Assembly: GCA_037157565.1 (NCBI GenBank)
Contig: JAZHRO010000014.1
Coordinates: forward strand, 96,007,501-96,071,500
DNA from: Thalassia testudinum
Taxonomy: Eukaryota; Streptophyta; Magnoliopsida; Alismatales; Hydrocharitaceae
Length of the DNA stretch: 64,000 bases
Reading direction: 5' to 3'
Made by a program: the position numbers and the translations under genes
Notes under the pieces: model-generated
What the model saw: the letters and a program-made list of their open reading frames with translations, nothing else
Database searches by the model: none
Told to the model about the DNA's origin: nothing
Part shown: positions 21,696-32,873 of the stretch, one piece after another
How positions within the stretch are numbered: position 1 is the stretch's first letter
How the letters are laid out: each line of letters opens with the position of its first letter

Positions 21696-23764
21696 TGATG
21701 AAAAGCGTGATTTGTAAAAACTAGGGTTTAAGTCGTAACATGCTATTTCACAATCACTTTTAAAATTTATAAAACCTAGATAGTGGGGTATCTAGGGTAG
21801 TCCAAGGAGGCAATTTTGCACTTTTAATAACCTTGCTTAGCAAAGAGGAAATGAACATTCTTTTCAAATTTTTTAACATAAGATTCTTTTTTATTTTTGA
21901 AATAATAGGCAACTACAAAAATTAAAGCGGGAAGGAGATGACACCTAACTTTCTAATACTAACACTAAAGTGACAAGCTAGGATTCTCTCTAAACTCACC
22001 CTAGGCACGTGGAGGCCTGGCGTAATTAGAGAGAGGGTGAAAAAGTGCTAGAAACTACAAAAAGGATGTAACACAATTAAACAAAGGCAACTTTAATTGA
22101 TGAGAAAAAATGTTTTAAAAAAAGGAAAAGTAGTGGAATTCTTCTACTCTAAAACAAAAAAAAAACAAAAAACGAAGTAAAACACAAATCCTCTTGATTA
22201 TGGTGGTGAAGAAGAGAGAGAGGCTTTTTGCTCCAAGCTCAGTTGCTCCTGGGCTTGAAAAGAAGCTCTCCTTTTCCTTCCTTCAATAGCTCCTCCAAAA
22301 GGGTGTCCTCCTTGGCAAGCCCTAAGGGGGGGTGGGCATGCCCTTGCTCCTCCAAGGGTGGATGTTCTCCACCCATAATGTCCCCCTAGGGTGGTGTGCA
22401 CCACCCTCAAGACCTCCTCCTAACACACTCCTTGCCTGGTTGCTCCTCTGGCTGGTAGGGGCATAAGAGAAAAGGGAAGAGGGGAAGGCACCAAGGGGAT
22501 AGAGTGTCACCTTAATCTTCTTCTTCTCCTTCTTCTCTTGGTCGACTATAAGGTGGAATAATGGTGGAAATTATGAAGCCAAAGGATGAAGGATATGGTG
22601 GTGTTTATGGGTCTTTTTATAGAGTAGGATGGGGGTTGTAGGTGGCTTTTGGGATGGATGGTTAGGATGGATTTTTAGGGTAGTTAGTTGATACTAAGGA
22701 TACTAAGGGTTGGCGCCAACTCAAAGGTGGTGAGTACCACCTTAGGTGCCTCTTGAGTTGGCACCAAAAATGAGGTTCTAGAAGGGTATGGGTTGGCACC
22801 ATTTAATGGAGGGTGGAGATGATTTCGGTGGTGAGGTGTATGGCTAGGATGATGGGAGAATTGGTTCCAAACGGGGGAAGGTGGTTGAGGTCATTTTGGC
22901 ACCAATTCTAAGGTGTCATTTGGTGGAGGTTATGGGATGTGTCATTTAGCTAATAGTTGAGTAGAGGAGGAGGTGGAATGGAGCTAGGGTTTAGAGAAGA
23001 GGAGCTTAGGAAAGGATGTTTGGAGCTGAACTGAAGCTGGTAGCTACTAAAGGGAGTTGTAGGGAGCTGCTTTAGCTTGCTAGTTCTTTGCTAGCTACTA
23101 AGCCAAGCTAAAATGAGCTGGCTTTTGCTGAAATATGCTAAGGTGAGCTAGGTCTGATCTTCCCAAGGGGGACCTAGCTAGCTATAGTAGCTAAGGTAGC
23201 TTGGCTCAACTAGGTTGAGCTAAGTGGAGTCCCCGGGAGCTAGACTTGAGCTAGCTCGAGCTATGTGAAGTCATCTTCAGCTGACTTAAGTTGAGTGGAG
23301 TTGGAAGTAGCTGGACCTAAGTTGAGGTAGACTTTAGTCAACTTAGTTGAGCTAGCTAAAGGTCCCTGTGAACTGAATGGAGCTGAGGTGAGCTACAATC
23401 AATTAAGTTGAGTAGAGTCTGAGCTGACTTGAGCTAGGTTGAGCTAAGATGAGCCGCCCTAAGCTGCCATTCAACTAAGATGAGCTGAATGGAGCTAACC
23501 CTAACTTAAGTGAGCTAGTATCCAGCTATAATGAGTTGGAATTGGTTGAGTCCCAACTGGAATGAGCTTTCTCTTCACCAGTTGCCTTTATGAGTGCTAG
23601 GGTTTTAGGGATCTGTCAATTTGTTTGTCTCTAATAGTCAAACAAACATATAAAAAATACAATAAAAAATGCAAATGCATGCCTAACCTACATGGTGCCT
23701 AATGCAGCTCAAAAACCCTTTTTTTTTTTAGGGCAAAAGAATGATGATCAACTGGCATTTCCCA
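21696..23764 (-). mobile_element. Solo LTR C of the A/B family (about 2.07 kb)
   Basis: It starts TGATGAAAAGCGTGATTTG, as in A and B LTRs, and aligns with them throughout. It includes the TATA region (CTCTATAAAAAG, about 22605-22620 on minus), one intact GGCGCC palindrome near 22712 and the AGCT-rich array at about 22970-23580. The 3' boundary is eroded (CATTTCCCA instead of GTTTATCA). No PBS or PPT abuts it and H2 sequence lies on both sides, so it is a solo LTR. No clean TSD is left. Confidence 0.85.
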
Positions 23765-23992
23765 ACAACACTTAACACTTAGTCTCAAGCCCACACAGCA
23801 CAGTTTAATTTTAACTCTTTCAACTCAACTCAATACTTTGCCTAAAAATATTGGTGCGCTTTTCTCACAGTCTCAATGGCCCAAGAGCTAGAACAACTAC
23901 TACTAGGCCCACCCAACAAGAAATCACCACCTGGTGCATGAGGCCACCCTCTAGGGCTATGCCTTAGTTGGATGCGTACTATTGCACCTTAA
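23765..23992 (-). repeat. LTR H2 fragment, part 3
   Basis: Its reverse complement matches H near 48090-48230, including a CTAAGTGTT segment beside a TTGAGAC/CTGAGTG stretch. It ends with CTTAA (23988-23992), the left TSD of K1. Confidence 0.6.
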
Positions 23993-26810
23993 TGATGGAA
24001 CACCATCAAGAGCCCTAACTAGCTCATTTTGACCTAGAAAAGAGAACAAAAGCTCCTACATAACCAAATGAAGGGCCTAACTCAAGGAATAGATAGTCTA
24101 AGAGAAAAGTAATAAACAAAGGATAAAACTGAAATTTTAGCATCGCAGTACAATAGGAATTCTTAGGGGCTAAACATAGGTCAAGAGGTCTTAACAAGAT
24201 AAAAAGTGGGTTGGTTCAGACAGAAAAGGGTTAATGTGAAATCTAGGAATTAAATGACTTCTTGTAACCCTGAAACAGACCTACTTAATTTAACAAGTCA
24301 CTGGTTAAGATAAAATTCACCTAAACCCTCTAAAATTTATGGAAAAATATCCTATAGGGCTTAGAACCTTCAATTTGGCCTTCAGAACCTATTTTGACCT
24401 AAATAGGGGTTCTAGTCAAATGTTTACCCTAAATTAGGTTTTTTGTATAAAATTCCCAGTCAAACATGGTCAAACCTAAAATCCAACTTTACCATTAGAT
24501 TCCTTAGGTCTAAATTAGGTTTTTTCCAAAATTTAGACCTAAGGGGAGTTCACCTTGACCTAGTTTGCAAAATAGTCTAATCCAATTATATTTATACCCC
24601 TAGCTTTTGAAAACTCTTGTAGACACCCCCTAGCTTCCTCGTCGTTCTTTACAATTAGGTCCCTATGCCATTACAGTGGAGGAATCCTACTCCGATGAGG
24701 ATTCGAGGGGGATATCTCCTTGATTCCTCATAGAATCCCTCTCAAATTTGAAAGGAAGATTCTGTGAGGAATTCCCATTCATGTGAACCCAATCCTGAGC
24801 TCCAAATCCTACCCAATCTCTCATGCGAACGCATGAGAGATTTGGATCTTTTCGACCTTCCAACTCTAGTGGCTTTCCCATGCTTGGAAGCTTGCCTTCC
24901 AAGCACAAGGCCCTCCGCCAGGGGTTGTAAAAGGTTTCCCTAATTCATCTGCAGATCCCCAGCTTGGTTTGGCCTGGAGATAACCCCCAATTTCCTCTCT
25001 TCTCCGCCGGTCAAACTCCCAGTGAGCTCCGACGACCACTATCTCCTCCTCTCATCGCTCTGCCGCAATACCAGTGGCAAAGTTGCCTTTGCCTTCATCG
25101 TCCGCATTGTGCCACACCTGTGCATGCGCCTATCTCCTTCTCCTCATCGCCGTCCCCCTCCTACTGGGACCTTCGTCTCCGGTGGCGGCAGACACGAGCT
25201 GACTGCCATGCTTTGTCCTTTCATCTTTAAACTAGGTCAGATATTTCCCCCTTCTCTCCTCTTCCTGTTTACCCCTCTTTATGTCCCAAAATATCCCTCG
25301 ATGCTTACAGGCCACCACCATCTTCTCCACCTCCGACAGACCACCGGCGAGGTGCATCTGCCACTCCACGCAACCACCCACTTTGCCAACCACCTCAAAA
25401 GCTTCTTCACATTCCACTGATCACTTTTCCCCTTTCCATTGAACGCCACACACTCCACACACTTCCCCGGAACACACCCAACTCCATGGCCATAGAACGA
25501 CCTAGGCACACACACCCAGGCCTCCCCATGCCACGCCGACCACTGAGACACCTTCGCCGTGTCACGGAGAAGCCTCCTACGTGTTTTGATAAGGCTGTAA
25601 GGTCGTGTAGCATGAGTGCAGGTTCAGACCTCTGTCGCCATTAGAGCAGGCTTGAAGAAGCTTGCAAGCTTCATCTACTACCCCAGGCATCAGGATTCCA
25701 GGTCCCAGCCTCGCAGGCACTCTTCATGAACAGCTCACGCCCAGCAATTAGAAGCCAAAGCACCTGTAGCCTAAGAAATTGAGTGACCACTTGCTGTAGG
25801 CATGTGGAAGAAGCAGGTGGGACATTTAGTCTCAGCTCGGACATTTTTGAGCGGGTGGCATAATATTAGATAAAAAAGTGTCAGGGGCTTATCGCTTCTT
25901 GACATGAGGTGAGGTCCCACTCATCCCACACCTCATCCGCGTCCCATGCCCCCGTGGATCTGGCTCTGACCCAACTACCCATGCACTCCTCGCCCACCAC
26001 CCATGCCAGTGGGCCTGGTCCCGGGCCTGCTGACCCTACCTGTTTACTCGAGAAGGCTCTGGGATAGCGAGCCTAAGAGAGAAAAGAGAGAGACTTCATG
26101 GGGGAGGGTAGGGGTAGGTTTTGCTCTTGCAGGGAAAGAAAAGGAAGAAGAAGCCAAGGGCGAAGCCGAAGGTGAAGCTAAGGAAGGAGGAAGCCAAAGG
26201 TGTAGCTAAGGAAGAGTGGCAACCACAACAGCTAAGGAAGGAAAAGGCACTGCACTAATGAAGAAGGAGGAAACTGAAGAAGCAGCTAAGGGCTGAAGGC
26301 AGAAGAAAGCTAAAGAGGACCAGAGTTGTAGAGAAGCTAAGGAAACAAAGAAGAAGAAAGAAGGAAAGAGAAGAGCCAGAGAAGAAAGAAGAAAAAGCCA
26401 AGGTAGAAAGAAAGAAAAAGAAGAACAGAGAAGAAAGAAGAGAAAGAGAGGAACGAGCCAAAGAAAGAAGCAGAAGAAGGAAAAAAATCAAAGAAAATCA
26501 AACACTGTAGCACATCACTTTTAAGACATCTGATTTTACAATCAGACGTCCAATTCTTCTCAAGTTCTCTTTTATATGTTTTCTAGCTACATTTTATTAT
26601 CCATATACTCATGCTTGACATTCTAAATTATATTTTGAGCAGTTTTATGCGTTCAAATTGCATCTATTATTGAGATTAGCACATGAATTCCATTTGCACC
26701 TTGTGTTTGACCTCGAACTTAAACTTTGAGTAATAAAATCTATTTGTTTTCAAAACGATTTCAACTATACTACGACGCATTATTTGAGACCCAATTTTGC
26801 CTTGTAAACA
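23993..26810 (+). mobile_element. Solo LTR K1 (2818 bp)
   Basis: It starts with the hairpin TGATGGAACACCATCA and ends CCTTGTAAACA. TSDs CTTAA are perfect (23988-23992 and 26811-26815). The first kilobase aligns with K2 and with the reverse complement of 7429-8597. It contains a purine-rich tract at about 26110-26490 and, near its end (26700), CACCTTGTGTTTGACC as in other LTR ends. Short ORFs inside are not supported as genes. Confidence 0.92.
26110..26490 (+). repeat. Polypurine (GA-rich) tract inside LTR K1
   Basis: About 380 bp almost entirely of A and G, in AAGAAG, GAAGG and AGCTAAGG units. It yields a Lys/Glu-rich short ORF on plus and a Leu/Ser/Phe-rich ORF on minus; both reflect composition. 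Confidence 0.7.
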
Positions 26811-26815
26811 CTTAA

Positions 26816-26875
26816 CCTATTGGGCTCTAATCTATACATCGCAGTGCATGCATAACTCACTGAGGGAGCCCATCC
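26816..26875 (-). repeat. LTR H2 fragment, part 4
   Basis: Sixty bases between the TSD of K1 and the start of K2, resuming H2 after K1. CATCC (26871-26875) would be the left TSD of the K2/J insertion; its partner was not found. Confidence 0.4.
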
Positions 26876-27246
26876 TAATGGTAAAACCATCATGGGTCCT
26901 AACTAGCCAAAATTAGTTAGATTCAAATGATAGATGGTCCTAAATGATCATTTGAGGGTCACAATTCCATGCTAAACAGATCTGAGAAGGAAACAAGCAA
27001 ACAAGGTTAATTCTGCTATTTTAAAAGCACATCACAAATGAAGATTAACCACGAGGTGATTTAGGGGTTAATCAAAGGACAAATGAACTTAAAAGACCAT
27101 AAAGTGGGCTCACATTGACTGAATCAGGGTTTCATGCATTTCGAGAGTGAAAATAGTACTGAAAACTCTAATTATCAACCCCACTTAAATTAAGAGTTCT
27201 GGATAAAATAAATCAAAACCACCTAAAAATCATTAAAAAATATTAT
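26876..27246 (+). repeat. LTR K2, piece 1
   Basis: It starts TAATGG, a variant of the K hairpin start, followed by a CCATCATGGGTCCTAACTAGCC segment equivalent to K1 24000-24030. It ends in the LINE TSD (27233-27246). Confidence 0.75.
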
Positions 27247-27378
27247 TTTTTTTAGAAAAAAAGGAATGCTATCGAATCACCGATAGCAAACCAGGAGAGC
27301 TATTATTGATAATAAAAAATATTTACAAGTTCAACCCCCAATACTGTATGAGACTCCAGCATAAATTTACAATATTTT

Positions 27379-28104
27379 TCACATGAACTGGGGTCTCCTG
27401 AAAAACACACTCATTTCTAGCCCTCCATACAGCCCATAACACAGCCACCATATGTATATAAGCTTATTCCCATCCACAAGACAGCTCCACAAATTTCCCC
27501 AAGTGGGTAAGGACTCATTGCATACTCTCATCCAAACATAATCAGTGATCACATAGGAAGAGAAGATATGAATGCTAGAATCATTATGCAGCCCACATAA
27601 ATAACAAAAATGGGTGGGGGTCCCCATCCTTCTGTGCCTCAGATCTCCAGTAATCAATCCATCCCTCTTGCAAAGCCATAGGAAAATTTATAACTTTAGT
27701 GGTATTTTTAACTTCCATAGCTTCTTCCCCATTTCTTCATCTTCCGCCATCTTGGAGGACATTATCAATCTGCCATAAGCAGCCGTAGTAGAGAAATTAC
27801 CTTCCCATTTGTATGTGTCATATTCATGAGGCATGGGTTTGAAAGAAGCAAGCTCTTGCATGAGACGTTCATTCTTTACTCGAGTTCTTGTTTCATGATT
27901 ATTCCTCCCACCTTTATTTAACAACCACTGCTCCGAATCAACATCCCAATAATCAGCTACCACTGCATTTTTATTTGTAGCCGCAGCATAAGCAAGGGGG
28001 AACCTATCTTTAAACGTCCCTCCATGTACCCAATTTTCCAGCCAAAACTTGAAGCATTTTCCATCACCTAAAATAGATTTGAAAAAATTCCAATTTTCCT
28101 TCAA
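27379..28104 (-). pseudogene. LINE C-terminal zf-RVT-like region
   Basis: Two open pieces. 27688-28104 has GDGKCFKFWLENWV and a WKLKIPLKL end typical of the region downstream of plant LINE RTs. 27379-27657 has the Cys/His-containing HFCYLCGLHNDSSIHIF stretch of the zf-RVT domain. They would be the tail of the same ORF2 protein; the break near 27660-27690 separates them. Confidence 0.8.
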
Positions 28105-28107
28105 AGC

Positions 28108-29114
28108 TCACACCACAGAAAACCAAAAGGGGGATGGTTTACGTGGGTTAAGATGATTTTTCTCATCATTGGTACTCCCACAACTATCCTGGATAATTTC
28201 TGTCCATATTTTTTTTTCCTCCTGCAGCAACCGAACAACCCATTTCAATAGTAAAGCTTCATTGAATTCTTTAAGGGATCTAACACCCATGCCTCCCAGC
28301 TTCTTTGGTTTGCAAATTGATTCCCACTTCAAGGGTTGAAAGAAAGCCCCATGATGAGAGGCCCCTTTCCAAAAGAATCTTTTCCACATCACCTCCAACT
28401 TTTTCAAATAGAATTCAGAGCTCTAAGGACAGAGAAGAAAAAAAAGGAATCGATGTGATAACAGAATTCAGTAATATATACCTCCCCCCTTTTGATAGGT
28501 ATCTACTGCTCCAGCCCTCCAATTTCGTAGCTACCTTTCGAAGAGGAAAGACCAATCTGCTTTCTTCATCTTAGAACATTTCAAAGGTAGGCCCAGATAT
28601 TTAATCGGCAGTGGAACCACAGGTGTACCAAGAATGGTGGAGATCTCATTCTGTAAACCATTATTCAACCCAAAACATACCAGGGATGATTTACTTCCAT
28701 TCAATCTGAGACCAGAAACCTCTCCAAACATTTTTACCACATGTAACAGAGCCTGCGCTTCTCTCTTCCCCCCTTCCATAAGAAAAATAGTATCATCAGC
28801 ATACTAAAGTATAGGGGCTAGAGCCCTATGATTAGACATTGAATACCCCCTTATAAAACCATCCACAACCAATTTGCAGGCAAATCTAGCCAAAGTATCC
28901 ACCGCAAGGTTAAAAATCAGAGGGGCAATAGGGTAACCTTGCCTTACTCCACATTGGGGCTGAATCCAAGAATGACACAGTTTACCATTTATCAATGGGG
29001 AAAAAGAGGCTGTCGTAATGCATCTCTTCACCCATTAAATCAATAAGGATGGAAATTTCCACCTTGTAAGAATCTCCCACAAGTATGACCAGGAGACAGA
29101 ATCATAGGCTTTGG
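28108..29114 (-). pseudogene. LINE reverse transcriptase, C-terminal part
   Basis: Begins within the RT at an AYDSVSWSYLW segment. It continues with CGVRQGYPIAPLIFNL at about 28930 and the catalytic YADD at 28792-28803, which is directly preceded by an in-frame TAG. MEGGKREAQALLHVV, GLRLNGSKSS and IKYLGLPL follow, then the thumb-side FWKGASHHGAFFQPLKW. These are plant L1-type RT motifs. The enzyme would copy its mRNA at a nicked target. Truncation and stops make it inactive; open pieces are 28804-29031, 28531-28779 and 28108-28407. Confidence 0.9.
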
Positions 29115-29407
29115 TTAAAAAATATTATAAGAGGTTTGGTACCTTCACTTTCACCATCTGAACTCATTTTGACTTAGAACAGAGATTCAGATAGGAATTT
29201 GCCTTGATATGGGTTCCTATGCATGTTACCCAGTCAAAGGTAGTGAAAAATAAAATTAAAGTTCACCATTAGATTCCTTGGCAAAAAATTAGGTTAACAC
29301 CAAAATTTGGGCCCAATCAGAGTCCATCTTCACCTAGTTTGCATTTTGGGCCCTAAAAACTCCATTTTTTAGATTTGACCCCTAACTTGCAATTTTTGAT
29401 ACAAATA
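29115..29407 (+). repeat. LTR K2, piece 2
   Basis: Continues piece 1 after the LINE. It aligns with K1 about 24340-24640 (for example the CCATTAGATTCCTT segment). Its end AAATA (29403-29407) pairs with GAATA at 40850-40854 as the E TSD, one mismatch. Confidence 0.8.
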
Positions 29408-31260
29408 TGACAAGTCAATTTTCCTCTTTCGATTAAGTTTTGCAAATGAAATAATGCATTGTTGTAGTATTTAAGTGATGGAAAAATCGACTAATCAACA
29501 ATAAAAATAACCACTCACAGAAGAGAAGGTCGTGTCCACAGGGAGGCAATGATGCAATAAACTCTCGATTATTTCGTATTCTTTCGATCAAGTGCGAAAT
29601 CCCTAATCAAATCCTACATGAAATGCGATGGAAGATAGATGCACAATAACTCAAAAATATAAGGGTAGATGTGCAATTTTTCCTCACTGAATAATTCAAT
29701 AAATATGTGATGATTTTATGTAATTTTCAATTGACATATATTAGAGAAAATTTGTGCACATGTTAATCCCTAAACCAATGTGAAACATTTGAATATCAAT
29801 AACGTACAATTATCAGAAAGCATGAGTATGCAGTCACAATTTCACCATAATATAATAACCATAAATTAAAATTGATTTTGGTGGCAATGACAATAAATGT
29901 AATTTTTAATAGGGAAGAAAACAGAGGATTTCTACTCTCTCTTCCTCGTGTATGCGGCCGTGCAGGGTTGGCTGCGAGAGTTGGTGGGTAGGTGGACCTC
30001 GACGAGGGCTACGCAATGGCGGTGATGCAATGGCCGGACGGAGGAGGATGGTCGTCGGCCTATTGGAGGAGGATGGCTGCTGCTACAGCCTGTGTAGCGG
30101 CACACTGGGTGCTGGCGTAGGTGCATGCGGGTGCGGTGCTGGGTGATGGTGTAGGTATGCACGGGTGCACGCCTGCAGAGAGCGGTGGTGGTGTGGGAGC
30201 TTGCAGGGCGCTACAGGCGAGGGTGCAGTTGCATGCAGGGGTGAGGTGGCTGACCAGAGCACCTACGGGCATTGGGCGCAGGTGCGGGCTTTGGGCGCGG
30301 GTCCTGGCATTGTGTAGCAGGGGTGGTGTGGGATCTTGCAGGGCATTGCAGGTGAGGGTGCGCTACTGGCGATCTAGTAGGGCGCTAGTGGCGAGGGCAC
30401 CAGCAGTGGAAATGGCGCGGGTGTGGGCGCTTGGTGAGGGCACGGGCGCTTGCAGGGGTACGGCTGTAGTGGAGATGACGCGGGTGTGGGCACTTGGTAA
30501 GGGCGCAAGTACCAGCCTGCAGGCAGTGTGGAGAAGAGCGGCGAGCATCTGCGGGCGCTTGGTGTGTAGCACCTGTGGGGTGCGGTGGCAGGGCAGTGCA
30601 CCTGCGGGCGTTGGGCGCAGGTGTAGGCGTTGTGCAGCGGAGGTGCCGCTGGAGGAGGCGCGCCTGTGGGCACCTGGCTAGAGGCATGAGCGCCTACTGG
30701 GAAAAAGGTTGGAGGCGTTGGGGGGGCGATGATGGCTGAAAGGTGTGGCTGTAGGTGCGGCGCTGGTGTTGAGTATTGGTGGGAGGCATTGGGGGGCAAT
30801 GATGGTACACAGTGCAAGTGGCTTCCCACAGGGCACGCTCCTCTCCCAATTGGGTCCCCGCCAAAGGGAGAAGAAGATGATCCTCTCCTGTGCTCTTCCT
30901 CATCTTAACTCCTCTCTTCCACGCAACAAGGGATTTTCAAAATCCTTTTTCTAATTTTAGCCGGCGGTGGATTGCATTTGTCGAGGGAAGAGTTGTGGCT
31001 GGCCGGAGGATGAGGGAGGGATTGAACCGGCTGTTTGTTGGGGAAATTTATTTCGCCCTCCTTGTTCTTTCTAAATATCATTCCTACACATAAAAACATA
31101 AAAACATTACATATTAAGTTATAGAATGCTATAAAATAGATGTAAACTTAAATCATGATGCATGCAAACATTCTATAACTTAATGCAGTTATTAACAAAC
31201 CTAAAAGGTAAGATTAAAGTTACTTAGGCGTAATATTAGTCCATTAAAATGGACTCATCA
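29408..31260 (-). repeat. Left (3') LTR of element E (1853 bp)
   Basis: Intact pair of the interrupted right LTR. The central 800 bp is G-rich on the plus strand, with a degenerate 63-66 bp tandem repeat at about 30405-30545 (GTGTGGGCGCTTGGTGAGGG units) and a G7 run at 30720. Long apparent ORFs across 30060-30830 on both strands come from this composition. Confidence 0.92.
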
Positions 31261-31280
31261 AATACCCCCATGCCTAAGAT
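31261..31280 (-). promoter_or_regulatory. PPT of element E
   Basis: The minus strand reads CTTAGGCATGGGGGTATT directly against the LTR start TGATGAG. It matches the D PPT (17277-17295). Confidence 0.85.
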
Positions 31281-32873
31281 TTTCTAGTCCCTAGCAAAAA
31301 TGAAAAATAATAGAAGTAATCAGAAGATTTCTTCTTTTCTTATTTCAAAACTTTGGAGATCTAGACAAATGTGAAGTGATGATAGCATAGGTAACAGATC
31401 CAAGCGAAAAAGCTAATTTGTATTGGGAGTTCGTACTTCACCCTTGGTAAATATTGCTGTCAGGATAGGCAATTAGTTCCCTCGGGGATAAAGCAGAAGA
31501 TAATCTGTAATTTGGCCCCAGCGTTTGGCTTAGGTAGGAGATATCGTGTTGAATGGATTTGTATTTGGTGGCACACACTCATCTGGTGCTACATGTAGTC
31601 TAGTACTATAGACTATAGATTTCTAGACTATTAGACAAGTCAACTCAGAGAGAGGCTAAACAACAGTGCTCTCTTGATATTCCTGGGCGCTCACTCTTTT
31701 CTTTCTTTTCTTTCTGAGATCACAAATCTTGCTGGACTTAGTAATTGTACTCACTGTTTGGTGGCCTCACATAGCATACACACTTCAATTAAAGTCTCAA
31801 TAACTCTACAACTAAGTTAGAGTCCTCAACCAGTATTCGGGCAATCAGAAATACTAAAAGGTAGGTATGGGTCATATTTGGTGGAATGCGATAGGTGTTT
31901 TGTTACCTCAGAAACAATGTTACATTATAAACTTTGACTTTTTTTTTTTGTAATATAACTGTTTCTTCTTTTTCTTTTTCTTTTTTTTTCTTTTTTTCTT
32001 CTATTTCTTCTTTTTCTTTTCTCCCCTTTTCTTATTTTTTATAAATCGACACAGACTTTTAGCTATGAGGCATTATTAGGGATGATGATGGTCAAGAGGA
32101 TATTGTGTGGCTTATTTGGTGGAAGTGTCTATTCTCAGCACTGGGAAGGAATGGATAGGATAGGCATATTTCTGACATTTAATACTATTACCCTCCTTCA
32201 GCCGAGGACTCTATGAAGGACTGTTGTAACCATCCATCATAGTCATAGCTTTATTAAGACTCCATCTATGTGTATCTGCCGTATTTGGTGGCTCTCAGGA
32301 ATTCACATAAAGTACGCACACAGGAACAGAGAGTGAAAACTACGCCTAACTTTGAACTATCATCATCTAATTATCCAAAACTTAAGAGTCCTTGCACTAG
32401 ACTTAGCGCACTAGTAATCTCTCTACTTTCTTCTCACAAATATGAGGTAGATCTACTAGAAGATAGTATGCCTGACTCCCTATGAACTGTCCAAGGGTTC
32501 AGTAGACTATAAATGCTTATTGGTTTTCCTCAAGGATCCATTACCAAGCCTACGTGCACATGAAATAAATGTACTGGATTCTAAACTTAAGAAATAATTT
32601 GAGAAGAAAAACCTCTAATGACAAAGGTATTCTACTAGGGACTAACCCATTCAGCTCAAGAAAAGAATTTTTTTTATATGCTAACCTAAATGCATGAATA
32701 CTTGCTACAATACAAAATGCACCCCCCATGCCTAAATCCTACATTGTCCCCATTGTAAAATTAAAACAGGAGGAGAAAGGAAAGAAATCACCTGATGATG
32801 GTGTAATTCAGATCGCTGGGTTGCCTCCCAACAAGTGCTGCATTTTCTATCAGCAGCCAGACTTAGAAGGAAC
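31281..32873 (-). other. Element E 3' UTR
   Basis: Non-coding and collinear with the D 3' UTR (reverse complement of 14390-14699 plus 16385-17276). It includes a pyrimidine-rich tract at 31940-32040 on plus. The internal PPT-like module is at 32720-32751 (GGGGACAATGT and TTTAGGCATGGGGGGTG on minus). No supported ORF. Confidence 0.8.

Larger units (their letters stand above)
27247..29114 (-). mobile_element. 5'-truncated L1-type LINE
   Basis: Non-LTR retrotransposon on the minus strand, 1868 bp, with a 3' poly(A) seen as T8 at 27246-27253. It is flanked by a perfect 14-bp TSD TTAAAAAATATTAT (27233-27246 and 29115-29128). The host LTR K2 is collinear across the TSD. The 5' truncation falls inside the RT domain, as is common for target-primed integration. 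The 3' end carries a small hairpin GCTATCG-GTGATT-CGATAGC just before the poly(A), about 27273-27292. Confidence 0.93.

Noticed and set aside
21696..23764. C as the LTR of a full element
   Set aside because: No PBS on its left and no PPT on its right; H2 sequence continues on both sides, so it is a solo LTR.
25022..25420. 132-codon plus ORF in K1
   Set aside because: Lies in the LTR, with overlapping ORFs on the minus strand and no recognisable domain.
26003..26491. Lys/Glu-rich plus ORF and Leu/Phe/Ser-rich minus ORF
   Set aside because: Both are translations of the polypurine tract.
30060..30829. Long overlapping ORFs on both strands (up to 186 codons)
   Set aside because: They lie inside the G-rich part of the E LTR, overlap in several frames, have Ala/Gly/Arg or His/Pro/Thr bias and no motif. 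GC-rich composition lowers stop frequency.
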